Assembly (NCBI GenBank): GCA_009733575.1
Contig: ML769430.1
Location: forward strand, 186,001-250,000
Length of the DNA stretch: 64,000 bases
Direction of reading: 5' to 3'
Source: Gymnopus androsaceus JB14
Taxonomy: Eukaryota; Basidiomycota; Agaricomycetes; Agaricales; Omphalotaceae
Below, piece by piece: positions 45,905-58,400 of this stretch (positions are counted from its first letter, which is position 1; each line of letters opens with the position of its first letter). The notes under the pieces are model-generated. The model was given only the letters and a program-made list of their open reading frames with translations, was not told the DNA's origin and made no database searches. The translations under genes were made by a program, and so were the position numbers.

Positions 45905-48529
45905 ATGCATCGTCGATTCTCCTCCTATCGTCAAATCCTCCGGGAAAGCGTCAGCGTCTACCTCGGGTTATGACGATAAGGATAGCGACTCTATTGCCTC
46001 TACCATCGTTCATGAAGCCGCCGTTCCTCCTTCCTTGAAGGTCAAGCGAGTAGATCATTACTACAGTCGATGGTACAAAGCATGGAGGTATAAGGTTAGT
46101 TTTCGTTTTCCGTCCTGCAGATCTTGCTTTCTAACTCATCCAAAAACAGAATATGAGCTCTTTGGTCACTGTAGAGTCCGTCCCTCTTATCAATCGCGGT
46201 GACGGTGATCCCTGGAAGGACTATCTTTTTGTGTACTTAGTTCCTCTTTCTTTGGTATTGCTCTCGATGCTGACCAGGGCCGTTCAGTATTGTGCGGAAG
46301 CTCACTACTGATGGGAAAGAGCCGACCTTCAAGATTGTCGTGAAGAGTGAATACATCCTCAAGGCATGCAAGGATGTGATTCAGTCCTGGCCCGGAATCT
46401 CTTGGAACAGTGACCCAGCTTGGTAAGTTATATGAACGCGTCCGAGTCGTACTATAAGCTCAAACATACCCTTACCAGAAATCGACCCCGAAATTTTCAT
46501 TACCTGCTTGGACGACTTTGTCGCCTACCGTGACAATCTAGCCTCCAAGCCCAAGAAGTCGGAAGTAGACACCTACGTCTTGCAATCAGTCGACGTTCTT
46601 CTCAAGTGTCTGCGAGCAGATTATGCCAGCACTATCGCGTCAATCAACAACCTCAAAGCTCACGGAGAAATCACCAAGCAAGCTACTCTACTCTATCATG
46701 GTTCCTCGTACCATCTTCGTCGCTCGCTGTGCTATTACCGGCAACTATCGTCTCTTCAAACTCATCTCCCATCGGGTCTATCATGCTCGACGACTCTCGC
46801 GACAGACCGCGTAGCATGCGTCTGGTTCTCGAAAGCATTGATTTGGTAGACAAGGCGGTCTCGCAGACAGTAACCGCGGGCAAAGTGCGCACAGTCGTTG
46901 TACTGGGTCCATTCTCTGGGACTGTCAGAATCCAGGATCTGGATGTGTACCCATTGAAGTTCCACCCCGAGTGGGAGAAGTTACAAGCTTCGATCTTGGC
47001 TAGAGCTAGGAAATGGGTGGGCTTGATTGGTGTACATCACAAGGAGTTTGATGGCGTTGCAGCCATTAAGAATAAGGATCTTCGCCTGGTCAGGCAGACG
47101 GTAAGCATCATTTTGTTGGCTGTGTGCTCAGCGTCTGCTCATCATGGCTCCAAATAGGTTAGAGGACGTATCATGGTCGATAGAGGTTGGATTCTATTTC
47201 CTATCTCAGTTCGCATACTAATATTCAATCTCTCTTTACAGCTACTTTCCGGCGCTTCAACCCCAACTACTATTATCCAACATCACAAGAAGAGAATGCT
47301 GGTAATGATGGTGCAGTAGCCCCCGTTATTCCCAACGGCAGGTTCAATGCTGGTAATGATGATGTAGTGGTGGCTAACGAGTTTTCCAACGGTTGGTGCT
47401 TACATTGCCCATGTTATTGAACCCTTGCTTAGCTAAATGAATCATAGGAAATCTTGTCTATTCCCGCCAAGGGATGAAAGATGGCTTTGAAAGCAGCCAA
47501 CTCACGGAAGAAGAGCTGCTTTTGACCCCAACAACTGTCTACGGATTCAGTCTTTCGGATAAACTTTGGTGTATGTCTTTTTGTTCGGCTTGCACTATGA
47601 ATCTAACGCTGGCTTCACAAAGTGGAATTCGATGTTGAGAGGATTAAAGAAGTCGACTGGAACAAGGATGCGTTCGAAAACCTTGTTCTTCCTGAGGACA
47701 AGAAACAGCTTCTCCAGTGCCTTGTAGAGGCTCATCATTCCAAGATTGGGTTTGACGACTTTATCAAAGGAAAGGGGCAAGGTCTTGTTATCAATCTCTT
47801 CGGTCCTCCTGGCGTCGGTTAGTTGTTTTTTTTTTGCTATGGACGAGTGGGATTTGACCCATAATTGGATACAGGGAAGACATTTTCAGCTGAGGCTACA
47901 AGCGAGCATGTCAGGCAGCCACTGTATCTCATTGGAGCCGGAGATCTTGGGACCACTGCAGCCAACGTCGATCTTGCGCTTGAGCGGATCTTCGAGGTCG
48001 CAACTGCTTGGAAATCCATAATACTCATAGACGAATCTGATATATTCCTCGAGCAACGTTCCATGCATGACCTTGAGCGCAATGCTATGGTTGCTGTATT
48101 GTGAGTTTTCAACACTTGGTTCTCGAAAAAACTCGCTCATTTTTGATGTTTAGCCTGCGACATGTGGAATACTACCGTGGTATACTTTTCCTGACCACCA
48201 ACCGAGTCAAAGCATTCGATGAAGCCTTCCTTTCCCGAATTCATGTTGCACTACATTTCCACGAGCTTACATTTGAATCAAAGGTTCAAGTATGGTCGGT
48301 ATTCATTTCGAAAGCTAGGGCTACTACTTCGGTCACTGAAGAGCAGCTCCGTATTCTGGCAATGAGAAACGTCAATGGAAGGCAGATCAAAAATGCTGTT
48401 CGTACAGCACAGTCTCTTGCCATTGGGAAAGGAGAGCAGCTGTCGTTCAAGCATTTCATGTCTACCTTGGATGCTATGGACGACTTTACGAAGAAATTCG
48501 AGTCTATCCGCGCAGGAAATGAGGAATGA
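45905..48529 (+). CDS. AAA+ ATPase with DUF7025-like N-terminus
   Basis: A large agaricomycete ATPase family of unknown target. The N-terminal half has WKDYLFVIVRKLTTDGKEPT, LKACKDVIQSWPGISWN, IDPEIFITCLDDFVAYRD, MVPRTIFVARCAITGNYRLF, VYPLKFHPEW, KWVGLIGVHHKEFDGVAA and RIMVDRATFRRFNPNYYYP. The C-terminal AAA+ module has Walker A GPPGVGKTFSAEA (split by an intron near 47820), Walker B IILIDESDIFLEQRS, sensor LTTNR and FLSRIHVALHF. From 46780 to the stop all exons join in phase. In the first 900 bp the frame needs +1 corrections four times: just after the ATG at 45905, near 46421 (CCAGCTTG), near 46680 and near 46755. Each looks like one extra base. The protein is otherwise of typical sequence, about 700 aa. 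Confidence 0.75.
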
Positions 48530-48685
48530 GTAATGTACTTTCATTGTAAAACCAATTTGTAACTATGTATAACATTGGATGCTTTTGTGTGCTGCGTAAA
48601 GTACAGGAATGATGGCTGACTAGTTGGTCATAAGGTTTCGCCGATATCTGTCTATTTCTTTTCTCTTTTCTTTTGGAGACATGGA

Positions 48686-50057
48686 TTACACCGTCGCTGT
48701 CTCTTTTATGGGTAAGCTCCCTTGGAACCGTACATCGATGGTATCGATTTGGATCCGAGTAGTTAATATATCTGGAAGTTCCCTAGTTCGTAGCACTCGA
48801 ACCTCTGATGGAACAGTGATATCATCATCTCCAGCACAAAAGGACTTTTGCATTGCATTGAGCATAATGACCAGTGCAGGATAAATCGCCTGTTAAATAC
48901 AGATAAGCTTAAACTGTTAACTTGATGAATGAGACGCACGGTAATTTGAGGGATGACGAGATCAATGGCTGTATTAACTTCTCCGGGGAAAGGTCGAAGT
49001 ATGGAGACAATTATCACAATCTAACGGGGAATGAAGGTGTTTTTAGAAACACGAACAACGGCAAAGAAGGCATTGTACCCATATTGATGAATAAACCAAT
49101 CCAGATTCAAACATGAAAAGAATTAATTGCTTGATGTTTGCAATATGTCTGGAGTGATCGAATTGGTTTCTTGTGGCCCTGTGAACGTCCCTAGGGGAGC
49201 GTCAGACAAGATACCGTACCGTAGCCATTGAGGGCACGTACCAAAAGGTTATGCCAATAAACCCCGTGGCGACTATGTTGGTGAGGAATAGAACCAGCGG
49301 GAGAACAATCCTCTTCTTGCCCAGTTGCTGTACCGCAGAACCGATGCTGGACAGAGCGAATGCATTATTTTGGGTGCTCTGGTTTGACAACGCAGCCACG
49401 GTAAAAACCCCGTCTACGAGCAACGCAACTGAATAAGTGGGTAAGTCGGTAATTGGAACTATGAGATTATCGGACTAGGTTTTCATCTTACTAACCGAAC
49501 GATGCGAGAAGGCATACCCCAAGGATGTAACGAGAATATTTTAAACTTGATCTCCTCTGGGGTAATGACCATGCTCGCCATACCACAACTACATCACTGA
49601 GAAAATACTGCCATCTCCTTTGAGCAATATGGATCCCGCAAAAATACTGAATTCTTACGTTTATTCTCGCAAGAACGGCCTCCGCTATTTGAGCTTGTAG
49701 ATTGATTCGTCCGTTCACAAGCTTGAAATATCCCCTTGATATCATCCAAGAAGCATATACTCACTTCCGCCATGAGACAAGTGTGGACGATAAACATGAC
49801 GAGAATGACAAGTAGAAGAAGTCTTCGGGATTGGGATCCAAGCGGATGCCTACGTGCAAGGTGTCATCAGACAATTGATTAGAGGTTAGAGATACGAACA
49901 TACAAAAGGAAATAGATTGAAAGTGCCGTGACACAGGTGTAAGATTCCTGTAAGATTTGATAAGAAAAGACAGGAAGCACCGGGAGCAACACTCGCCATA
50001 AATAAGAAAAACTACCAAGATGGATATCCCTTCGTTTATGATTATTTCCCTGTCCAT
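48686..50057 (-). CDS. Predicted 7TM integral membrane protein
   Basis: Agaricomycete multi-pass membrane protein of unknown function. The start at 50057 gives MDREIIINEGISILVVFLIY (TM1). Then come RRLLLLVILVMFIVHTCLMA (TM), SDVVVVWRAWSL (family landmark), YSRYILGVCLLASFG (TM), GKKRIVLPLVLFLTNIVATG (TM), ESGLVYSSIW and VIPQIT-AIYPALVIMLNAMQ, with a hydrophilic tail to the stop at 48688-48686. At least five short introns occur. Those after TM1 (near 49990) and around 49620-49700 are not settled; the former may use a GC donor. There are no damage signs in the parts read. Confidence 0.6.
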
Positions 50058-50943
50058 TGTGCTTCCTCTGGAGGCCAAAGAGTATGTAGCAGCGGCGCTA
50101 GATTGAGGAAGAAGTGATGATTATCCTTAGTATGTCGCGCTGGTCTTTATATCCATGCCTATGCATATGTATCCTATGCATATGTATCCTATGCATATGT
50201 ATCCTATGCTACTGAATGACAGCATCCTGGGCGTGAGTAAGGCGCGAGTGCGCTGTCAAAATAGATAGGAAGAACGCACTAGGAACTGAATGCATCCAGA
50301 AATAAAGAATACAGTCAGAATCTGTCAGAATACAGTCGACCAAGATATTTATATTGGAAGCTTGAAGGAAGCTTACGGTGTTGAGTCCGATGCCGGATAA
50401 AATAACATCATTTTCGCGAGAAATTGGTGTCTACTGTATCTTTCAGGCCATGAAAGTCGAAAGGGAAGGTCATCCGTGTACTCTGTATCACGTCTTCGAC
50501 CAACAAACCTCGCCCTCCATACAAATTCAGCAAGAAAGGTCGCATCCAAACTTTCCAAAGTACAGCTTGCAATTGGCGGCGAAACAACGTTAGCGACCAC
50601 CGGCCAGACGGGAAGAAGATAAAACCGAATGACTTCACTGCTCTTCACTGCCTATGCAACGCTGAACGTCGAATTCAATGCAATCGCCGAACCTGCATAT
50701 GTCAGTAAATAAGCTAAATCCCTGTTAAACCTTGCAGATACCGGTCGAGACCAGCCCCTTAGACAGCCGATCGACGCCGACATCGAGGGAAATTGTGATA
50801 ATGCTACATTGGTCTTGAGGTGCTAGTACCGAGAAACAAAATTTAGAGAGCCGTATGCTAAAGTCATAATCATTATGCTCCATCGTGTGTTCATCCAAAC
50901 CTATCATACACGAATCCTTTCCTCAGGTCTTCCCAGCAGACTT
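50058..50943. other. Intergenic, short tandem repeat
   Basis: This contains the 15-bp tandem repeat at 50160-50208. Two overlapping opposing frames near 50373-50648 show no family features. It holds the 3' end of the P450 gene and the promoter of the membrane protein. Confidence 0.4.
50160..50208. repeat. 15-bp tandem repeat, 3.3 copies
   Basis: Three perfect copies of TATGCATATGTATCC and a partial fourth, about 100 bp upstream of the membrane-protein start codon. ATGCAT and CATATG palindromes recur in each unit. Confidence 0.85.
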
Positions 50944-53043
50944 TTACAGGCCATATGTCTCAAACGCCTCCTTCAGCACCTCCCATCCCTTTGCCTCCCC
51001 ATCTTCCGGTGTCACCGACACCCGCGGAGTGAAGACAATATTGAAGGGCATTGGGTGAGCGTTAGCCGATTCGGTGAACGCATACGTGTCAATAGGATTC
51101 TTCGCGTCAGGCGCGAGGTTGAATGCCCATAGTACGAGTGCCAGGTTAATGAAGGTTGAGGCGGTGGCCATATGTTGACCAGGACAAACCCTTGAAAAGA
51201 GAAATTAGTCAGGATTCAACGCACAAGGATTGAAGGAGGAATAAGAGTTTGGTGAACGATGGCGCACAGAACAAAATGTGAAAGAGAAAAACGAATCTTA
51301 CCTTCTCCCAAAACCAAACGGATAACTCTTCAAATCATCCCTCAGTTCCACCCTACCGTCTGCATCTGTTACAATCCATCGCTGAGCGTCGAATCTTTCT
51401 GGATCGGGGAAAAGTTCAGGATCCCGGCCCACAGACCAGACATTGCCGATGACAGTCGATCCTTTCGGAATCAAATAGTTTTGCTGTTCGTGTCTTGTTA
51501 TAGAGGGACGATGGGCAGAAGGAGAAAGTCACGTACCCAGATAACATCCTTCGTGGCTCGGTGTGGGAACCCGCCAGATGTCACCGGTCTCCATCGGAAT
51601 GATTCATGTACGAAAGCCATAGTCTGTGGTAAGGAGTCTTGGTCGGAGAATGTCGGTGCTGAGAGGATTCGCTACATTAAAAGGGACAACAATTAAAGGA
51701 TACCAACTCACGTCTTCCTCGACCAATGACGCTGTCAAGCTCATCCTGGATAAGCTTTTGTGCTTCGGGGTAGCAGGTAGCGGCCATCAGAGCAACACTG
51801 AAAAGGAGGTGTTTAGCTGCACGTTAAGGGGCACGTCGTACAAGCAAGTACACACCTGATTGCACTGGCGGAGGTGTCCGAGCCTGCACCGAACATACTT
51901 CCGGCGAGATACGCCGTTTCATTGTCAGAGAGTCCCAGTGAAGGCTGCTGTTCAATAAGGTATTTTCCAAAAGAAGAGGGAACCTCTTCTCCACGAGCCT
52001 ATACAATATGAGCTCAATATCGAACCTTCATAGAATAGGACACAGGAGCACACACCATCTTCTCTCTAACTTCTTGAAGCTGGCCTTTGAATAGTCCAAG
52101 CTCCTCCCTGTGCCCAATCTTGAGTTCGTTCAGGTAGCCAGGAATATACTTCAAGAACGGAAAAATGTCGACTTTCCAGGCACCCGGACGCATAGCATAC
52201 CCAAGACGGGTTAGACAGCGGTTCACGGCCTGAACTTCGGGATCTTCGTAACTGAGAGGAACTTTGCCATAAGCCAGAGCCATGACGACAGCGGCGGCGT
52301 ATCGTCGAGCATGGTCTTGATGTCTAGTAGAAGTGAAAGATTTGGTAGTGCTAGATTTGGCGTTGTGCTCGTCGATGATATCGAACATGTGCTGACGGGC
52401 AGTCTGTGTTAGGACAGGATGGTATGAGGCGATGGATTTGGGCTGCAGGTGCGACTGTAATGCTTTTCGAAGCTTCTTGAACCTCTCGCCGCTTCTTGTC
52501 AGCAAAACCCTCATACCACCACTCAGAGTCTCGCCTGCGGCAATAGAGGTAGGTCGGTCAGATAGGTCAGCACCGTGCTTTTCCATGATTTCCACTGCTG
52601 CTTGATGCCGACCGATAATGATCGTCCGGTTCCCTCCGAGACCTGTAACAAATGGTCAGAAGGAACACAGAAGAGAAGGAGAAGACGCACCTGGAATACC
52701 TTGCCTTAGGGAAAACACCGGCCCGTATTCCTGTGTCCATTGCTCGAATCGCCGATAGCAGCTAGGTTATTGTTGAATCGAGTTAGAGCGTCAAGGTGGC
52801 GTACAAGAAGAGTGAATAGGGATAGCGTCATTCGTCAACCGGCAATCGAGAGACATAACATAGACAATACTCACAATGCAGCTTCGAAACTGTTTCCCCA
52901 AATGCTATCAGCGGGAGGACCAGGAGGCAAGGGAGGTTGGTGCTGGCTTTAACACGCTTGCTGATGATGTAGAGGATTGCGCAAGTCCCGACAAGGGCAA
53001 GTACCGTCGTTCGGGAAAGCGAGGCGAGAAATTCGAGAATCAT
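50944..53043 (-). CDS. Cytochrome P450 monooxygenase
   Basis: Membrane-anchored heme monooxygenase. The N-terminal anchor is TTVLALVGTCAILYIISKRV, followed by the proline hinge LPPGPPADSIWGNSFEAA. Further parts: NRTIIIGRHQAAVEIMEKHG, HARRYAAAVVMALAYG (C helix region), I-helix AGSMFGAGSDTSASAI, ESFRWRPVTSGGFPHRA (the ExxR), NVWSVGRDPELFPDPERFD and the heme loop FGFGRRVCPGQHMA (split by an intron near 51195-51300). The stop is at 50946-50944. About seven introns are 50-65 nt long. One frame break: at 52931-52933 the C run (CCC on the minus strand) needs one more base between STNLP and LPPGPP. CYP family not determined. It could act on the halogenated product or in detoxification, as two GST genes lie next to it. 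Confidence 0.85.
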
Positions 53044-55363
53044 ACTTGATGTCAAAGGGTTCGTGTTAGTGCTTTTAACCATCCCGAAATGAAAGACGTA
53101 CTTTTTGAAGATGTCGTCAGACGTCAGGGATACTTCTCGTGCTTCGTGCAGACGTGGTGACGGATCTTCGATATGAACAAGGTCAGATAAGAAAGATCTT
53201 GTATAGAGAAAGTTCACTTCAGACGTACGTGTGGTGTTCCCTTCCGTTCAATATACAAGTAGTTAGCTAAATTCGAATTTATCCTAGTGCCCTTCTTTGT
53301 GGTGGTGAGATATTGAAGAATGGGTTCCTATTTCTTGTGTACATGTTTTTATAGCATAAACAAGATCCGTGGACATTCGATGCATCCGTGTGGATAGATC
53401 GCATCCGTGAAAAGTGTCTGTGACTCAGTGCGGGGAAACAGTCACGTGTTGCGGGGCGTGCCCGTCGGGCGCGAATCGAAAACTGGGTAAAGGGGACTGG
53501 GGTAAAGATACATCCCGCAGTAGCTGCGTGATTTCAAGCAAGTCACAGCGTCGAAACTCACACCAAGTCGCACGAACCTTCGCGCGATGGCGGCGCCCAC
53601 GCAGGATCATGGAGGAACAGTTTCATACGTCAATAACTGGTCGGAGTACAAAAAGTGTATACCCTAGCCTGTCCAAGAGTTCAGACTATATAGATTGGAA
53701 CCAAAGATCCAAAGACTTCCATAGCCAAATCGCGGCAGAATGAACCTAAACCAAAGTTTTCAGCTTCATTCATGTACCGTCTTGGAACCAGAACCTACCT
53801 TGTTCCAGTAGGTTAATGCAGCAAGACGACGCCCCACTCAAAAAGCTAATAATTGGAAGCATCAATACAGGATCCGCTGCCAGGTGAGCAGATTGCGCTT
53901 TGAACACGGCGGCAGAACCACTGGTGACTGGCGGATATCGACATGCATCGTCAGCGCAGAGGACGCAGATAAACAGTGGCGCGAACGACGAGCTCAGCAG
54001 CACTCAGATGACTCATAACATTCCGCTCAGCCATTCAGAGACGTTCAGCCTGAGCTAGCGCCTAACATTAGCACGCCGTTAGGTTCCCAGATCCGCGGAA
54101 AAGGTCCCTTCTGCATTGCTTAATGAGATACGTTGAGATTGGGAATAGTCGAAGATGTCTGTCGAATTGCAGTCTAAAAGCTAGTTAGACATTTCATCCT
54201 AACACTATCTAGAAGCAATTGTGGTCGTTAATGTTCAACGAGTTTCAGATCAGCAAACTGCTTACAGCGAAATACTTCCTTTCGTTCCGCCTCAGCCGCC
54301 CTTCGTTCAACACCATAGGTCGGAACATCGGATTTGACCTGATAAAAAGAGTGCTTGGTGAGCAGTAGACCATTGCCAGATGTGCATAACTCCGAGGACC
54401 AATAGATGAGTAGCAAAGGCACGAAAGAAGGCCTGCGGAGCAACGTCTGGGAAGAAGATCGGCGATGTTCACGTTTATCGTGTGTTCATCTGCTTGAAAC
54501 CTAAGTTAAAGAAGCAATAGACAGTCTGTATATTAAGCAAATCTATCGATTGTTAGGAAAGAAAAACCTAGAAAATCAAAATCAGAAATGAACGAAGAAA
54601 GTGCAGAAAATTCACCAGTGAGACTTTTAGAGAAGCAGATAGATACGTAAGAATTACATTGTCTTGTTCGTCTTCCCTGTTGTCCAATATCACAACGAGC
54701 CTTAGAAACATCTTCCCGCTTGACTGGTATCCTCAAGCATCCTCATCGTTGAAGTTCTTCAGTCCTGTTGGGTCCAGGTCTAGCAAGAACTTCAAAAAAA
54801 ACTAGTTTTTCTGTTCGGTCGATACGCTAGGAGTCTATTCTTGCAGCTGGTGCTGGCTGCAATTCGCAGCATGGAAGAAGAGGACAAGAAAAGGACCCAC
54901 AGTGACAGCGTGACGTCACAAACACGATCTAGTTTTCACACGTGAGCATGTGAATGGCCTCACGACGCGTCGCGTACGTATTTGAACCTTGATGCCAAAT
55001 TCTCGGAAAATTCCGTCTATGATTGCATGCAAGCACTGCTTACTTTTTGAAACTAGTCCTCGAAATAAAAACTTGTCCAGCTTGGGATAGCTTCGAATTT
55101 CGAAATCAGATTAGGTTCAGATTTAGCTGCAAGTCTATCCCAGCGCCACACTAAGACAACGATGATAAGATCTGATGTCGTCGCTTGGATGCAGATCCAG
55201 AGGATATGTCCGCGGGGAATTTAGTCTCCTGTAAGTAGCATATGTATGGTGTGTAGTTTCACTGACATCCGAAGCTCATGCTAAAAGAAAGAGCGAAATC
55301 CAGGCTCGGGAACAATCGTAGATACAAATTTCAAGCTCTACAACTGTCCATAGTACTAGTCGA
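53044..55363. other. Intergenic, no gene
   Basis: About 2.3 kb without a supported gene. The open frames (for example 53414-53743 and 54228-54472) have no ATG/intron structure or motif that I recognise. An 11-bp inverted repeat (GTTGAAGTTCTT/AAGAACTTCAA) lies at 54750-54796. Confidence 0.4.
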
Positions 55364-56229
55364 TTACAGACTCGGAACAGCACTATATTTATCCAAAGCC
55401 GCCATAAGCCGCTCCCACCTTCCTTCCATGCCAGCTCATAAAATTCTTCCACTCCACCCCCTCCGTTCCATACAAAGGCTTAAGCATTCACAATCATACT
55501 CGCAACGATGAAATCCGCAAAAGAAATCGTATCACCCATAATCCAATCATCGTTCTCTTTCATCAGCCCATGGACATATCCAAAGGCATCTTTCACCTTG
55601 TCCCATTCTGCATCTCTGGCTTCGGCAGGAACACGTAAAACCTCTAGAGTCGGAACACCCATATCCGCACAGCGGGTTCGCTCATAGTACTCAGCACTGC
55701 GTGGTTGAGTAAGATCACGCGTGGCCACGGTGAGTTGGCAACGGCGCCAATTCGAATAGAAACGTTCGGAAAGCGCCTTGGAGGGCGTGTGTGCCCTGCG
55801 GAATGAGTCTGGGAGTAGAAGGGTAGGTTTTGTCGAGATATTCTGCGATGAGAACAGAGTCTGCGATGGCAGTTCCGGTGGAATCGTCATAGATGGCTGG
55901 GATGGTGTACAGTGGGCAGCTTGGGTCGCGTTTCTTTGTTGTAGTCGGAAGAGCTCCGATCTTCTTCATCGTCTCCTATGGATTGAATTATTAATAAATA
56001 TTCATAATAAAGAAAGAGTTCGAGCTGGGACAAACCTCGATATCAGGATATTCAAGCCACACAGTTTTGTATGCGATGCCTTTGTAGTTTAGAGCATACC
56101 TACATTCAAGAAAGATATCAACTCCGAGTCCAGTTCGGAGCATGTCAATTGTACATGCCTGATTTTCCAAACATTTGGATTCCATGGTATACCCTTGATT
56201 CTTCCAGCAAAATCGTAAAAAGTGATCAT
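55364..56229 (-). pseudogene. Glutathione transferase copy, decayed 3' half
   Basis: Duplicate of the gene at 56566-57381. Exon 1 (56229..56159) and exon 2 (56099..56036) are clean: IKGIPWNPNVWKIR, YALNYKGIAYKTVWLEYPDI. Exon 3 starts at 55975 (ETMKKIGALPTTTKKRDP) and keeps YTIPAIYDDSTGTAIADS and EYLDKTYPSTPRLIPQGTHA. Then the frame slips near 55740, reads RDLTQPRSAEYYE and GVPTLEVLRVPAEARDA, and meets a stop at 55480 (IVNA*). Past it the C-terminal end survives in pieces (EGVEEF, MSWHG, RWERLMAALDKYSAVPSL). Intron 1 has a GC donor (ATCAG|GCATGT) where the intact copy has GT, and intron 2 (56035..55976) is absent from that copy. Several shifts in the last third suggest decay. Confidence 0.7.
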
Positions 56230-56565
56230 CTTGGAAACTTTACTCGATTTTGAGGTATAAAGCTTTGCTTATATATACTCGCTAGCTTTCGGGACGGCAC
56301 GGATGCAACTCGGAAGGCGATTATTATCAATGGATATATCGAAAATATATCGATACAAGCCTCCTGTCTGAGATATTTAATCACCCATGGTCACTAGTAC
56401 TGGTCGGGGAGCTCTCCGTCTTCAGTTGCACAGTCAACAAATAGATTGATTCAAAAGCCACTTGGAATATGCACGTACTACGTATAAAAGAACTCGGGGC
56501 TAGTCTGAGTAAGGAAGGAAGCGACGCCAACTAACTTCAAGCAAGAATTCTCTCCACTGATGAGC

Positions 56566-57381
56566 TCAAAGAGTCGGAACAGCGCTAGCGCTATACTTCT
56601 CCAAAGCCACCATCAACCGCTGCCACCTCCCCCCATGCCAGCTCATAATCCTCTTCCACTCCTCGCTTTCCTTTCCATACAAAGACTTCACCGTACCAAT
56701 CAAGCCTCCCATCACAAAATCCGCAAATGAAGGCGCATCCCCCATAACCCAAGTATCGCCATCCTTCATCAACGCATTCAAAGTCCCAAGCGCATCTTTC
56801 ACCTTATCCCACGCTGCATCCTTTGCTTCTGGAGGAACACGAAAAGCCTCCAAGGTGGGCACGCCAAAGTCTGCCGACCGAGCTTTCTCGAAATATTCAG
56901 CGCTGCGAGGGTTAAGCAACATCAATGGCACATCGGGCAAGGTGAGAGTGAGAAGTGGCATCATCTTAGAGAAGAAAAAGTCCCCGAAAGCACCTTGGAG
57001 GGCGTGTGTGCCCTGCGGAATGAGTCTGGGGGTAGAAGGGTAGGTTTTGTCGAGATATTCTGCGATAAGAATAGAGTCTGCGATGGCAGTTCCGGTGGAA
57101 TCATCGTAAATGGCTGGGATGGTATACAACGGGGAGCCGTCAGCTTTTTTCGCGGTCGGAGGAGCATTGATCTTCTTCATAGTCGGTTCGACATCGGGAT
57201 ATTCAATCAAGACAGTTTTGTAAGGCAGGCCTTTGTAGTTCAGGCTGTACCTAAATTCGAAAAACATAATAAGCTTTGTGTTGAGTTCGGAGAATTGCAA
57301 TCGCTGTTACCTTGTCTTCCAGACATTTGGATTCCATGGCACACCCTTGGCTTTTCCATCGAAATCATAAAGAGTGATCAT
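56566..57381 (-). CDS. Glutathione S-transferase, GSTFuA-like
   Basis: Cytosolic glutathione transferase of the fungal GSTFuA type, linked in wood- and litter-decay fungi to handling of aromatic compounds. Exons 57381..57311 and 57250..56566 with a 60-nt GT-AG intron; 251 aa. The thioredoxin-like domain runs from MITLYDFDGKAKGVPWNPNV (1-20) through YSLNYKGLPYKTVLIEYPDV, DGSPLYTIPAIYDDSTGTAI and LIAEYLDKTYPSTPRL. The all-helical C-terminal domain includes GVPTLEAFRVPPEAKDA, MGDAPSFADFVMGGLIG and MSWHGGRWQRLM. It is intact, unlike its tandem copy at 55364-56229. Being close to the P450, it may detoxify oxidised or halogenated aromatics; that is inference. Confidence 0.85.
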
Positions 57382-58400
57382 CTTCAAGTTCTGGTTGTAA
57401 GTTGGTGGATATCATCCAGCTTGCCACGGCAGTACTTATAGTGCAGCCCATCAGTCTTAGGAGGTGGTACGTAGTGTAGCAGAGCACAAGTCATCAAGGC
57501 GCTATGTATGAAGCTTAGAAGAAATTATGTACATCGGCTCAATATTGGTAAATATGCTATAGACTTGCTACGCACCGCAGCTCTCAAGGGAATTGAGACG
57601 GGAGAGGACGGGAGGCATCATGATGATCTTGCTCGGCAACCGTGGCCCTAACACTAACACTAACACCAGGTCAGCGTCATGACGAGCGCGACGTTCTGAC
57701 TAGTCAGCACAATAAAAATAAGTGTATTCCTACGATGAGACTGGCTTGGGTGCTGTCAAGCTGTTGAGTCTCGACATGATGTGCGTAGTCGTTACCCGTC
57801 CATGATTGGACCTAGCGCTATCCTAATTCCTGTCATATGGAAGACTTTTCGATAGTGGGCCTAATCAGGACCTAACTTTTAGTAAAGATGGAAGAGGGAC
57901 GGAGAAATGGAGAAACGGAGAAACGGAGGAACTTCAAGCGTGTAGGTCCACCTTAATGTCCAGAAGCTTGAAGCGAACGAGAAAAATTACACGTTCATTG
58001 TGCGGATCTTCATAATAGGATCTCATGCTGCACTAGGAGACTAATTGCAAGGAGCCGCCGATGTTATCGTTGAAATCAACAACTCAGACGTATCGATACA
58101 GTGGTCTCATGCAATAGGAACGCGAGGAAAGTTCATCTTGGCACGAGCTGATCAGGCCACGCCAGACGTTGAACTTGCGACCTCCGAGTGGAATGGAAAA
58201 GCTGGCGGCATAGAATGCACATATCCTCGTTTCCTTCTCTCGAGTAGTACAACCAGCTGGTTTGACGAACGATGAACGGTGACATCAACCCGGGCCCATT
58301 TTCCCTAGTCACGTTAGCTGGATCGTGAATTCGAAGAACAAGGAGGAATACATATGACTGCATATGACTGCCTCATGTATCGTACTAAGAAAAATGTAAC
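57382..58400. other. Intergenic, no gene
   Basis: This contains CACTAACACTAACACTAACA (57652-57673) and three short GGAGAAA(C/T)GGAG copies (57900-57930). It should hold the GST promoter. No coding frame is supported. Confidence 0.4.

Noticed and set aside
53414..53743. 109-codon frame with several cysteines
   Set aside because: There are no recognisable domains and no start context; overlapping opposite-strand frames are similar.
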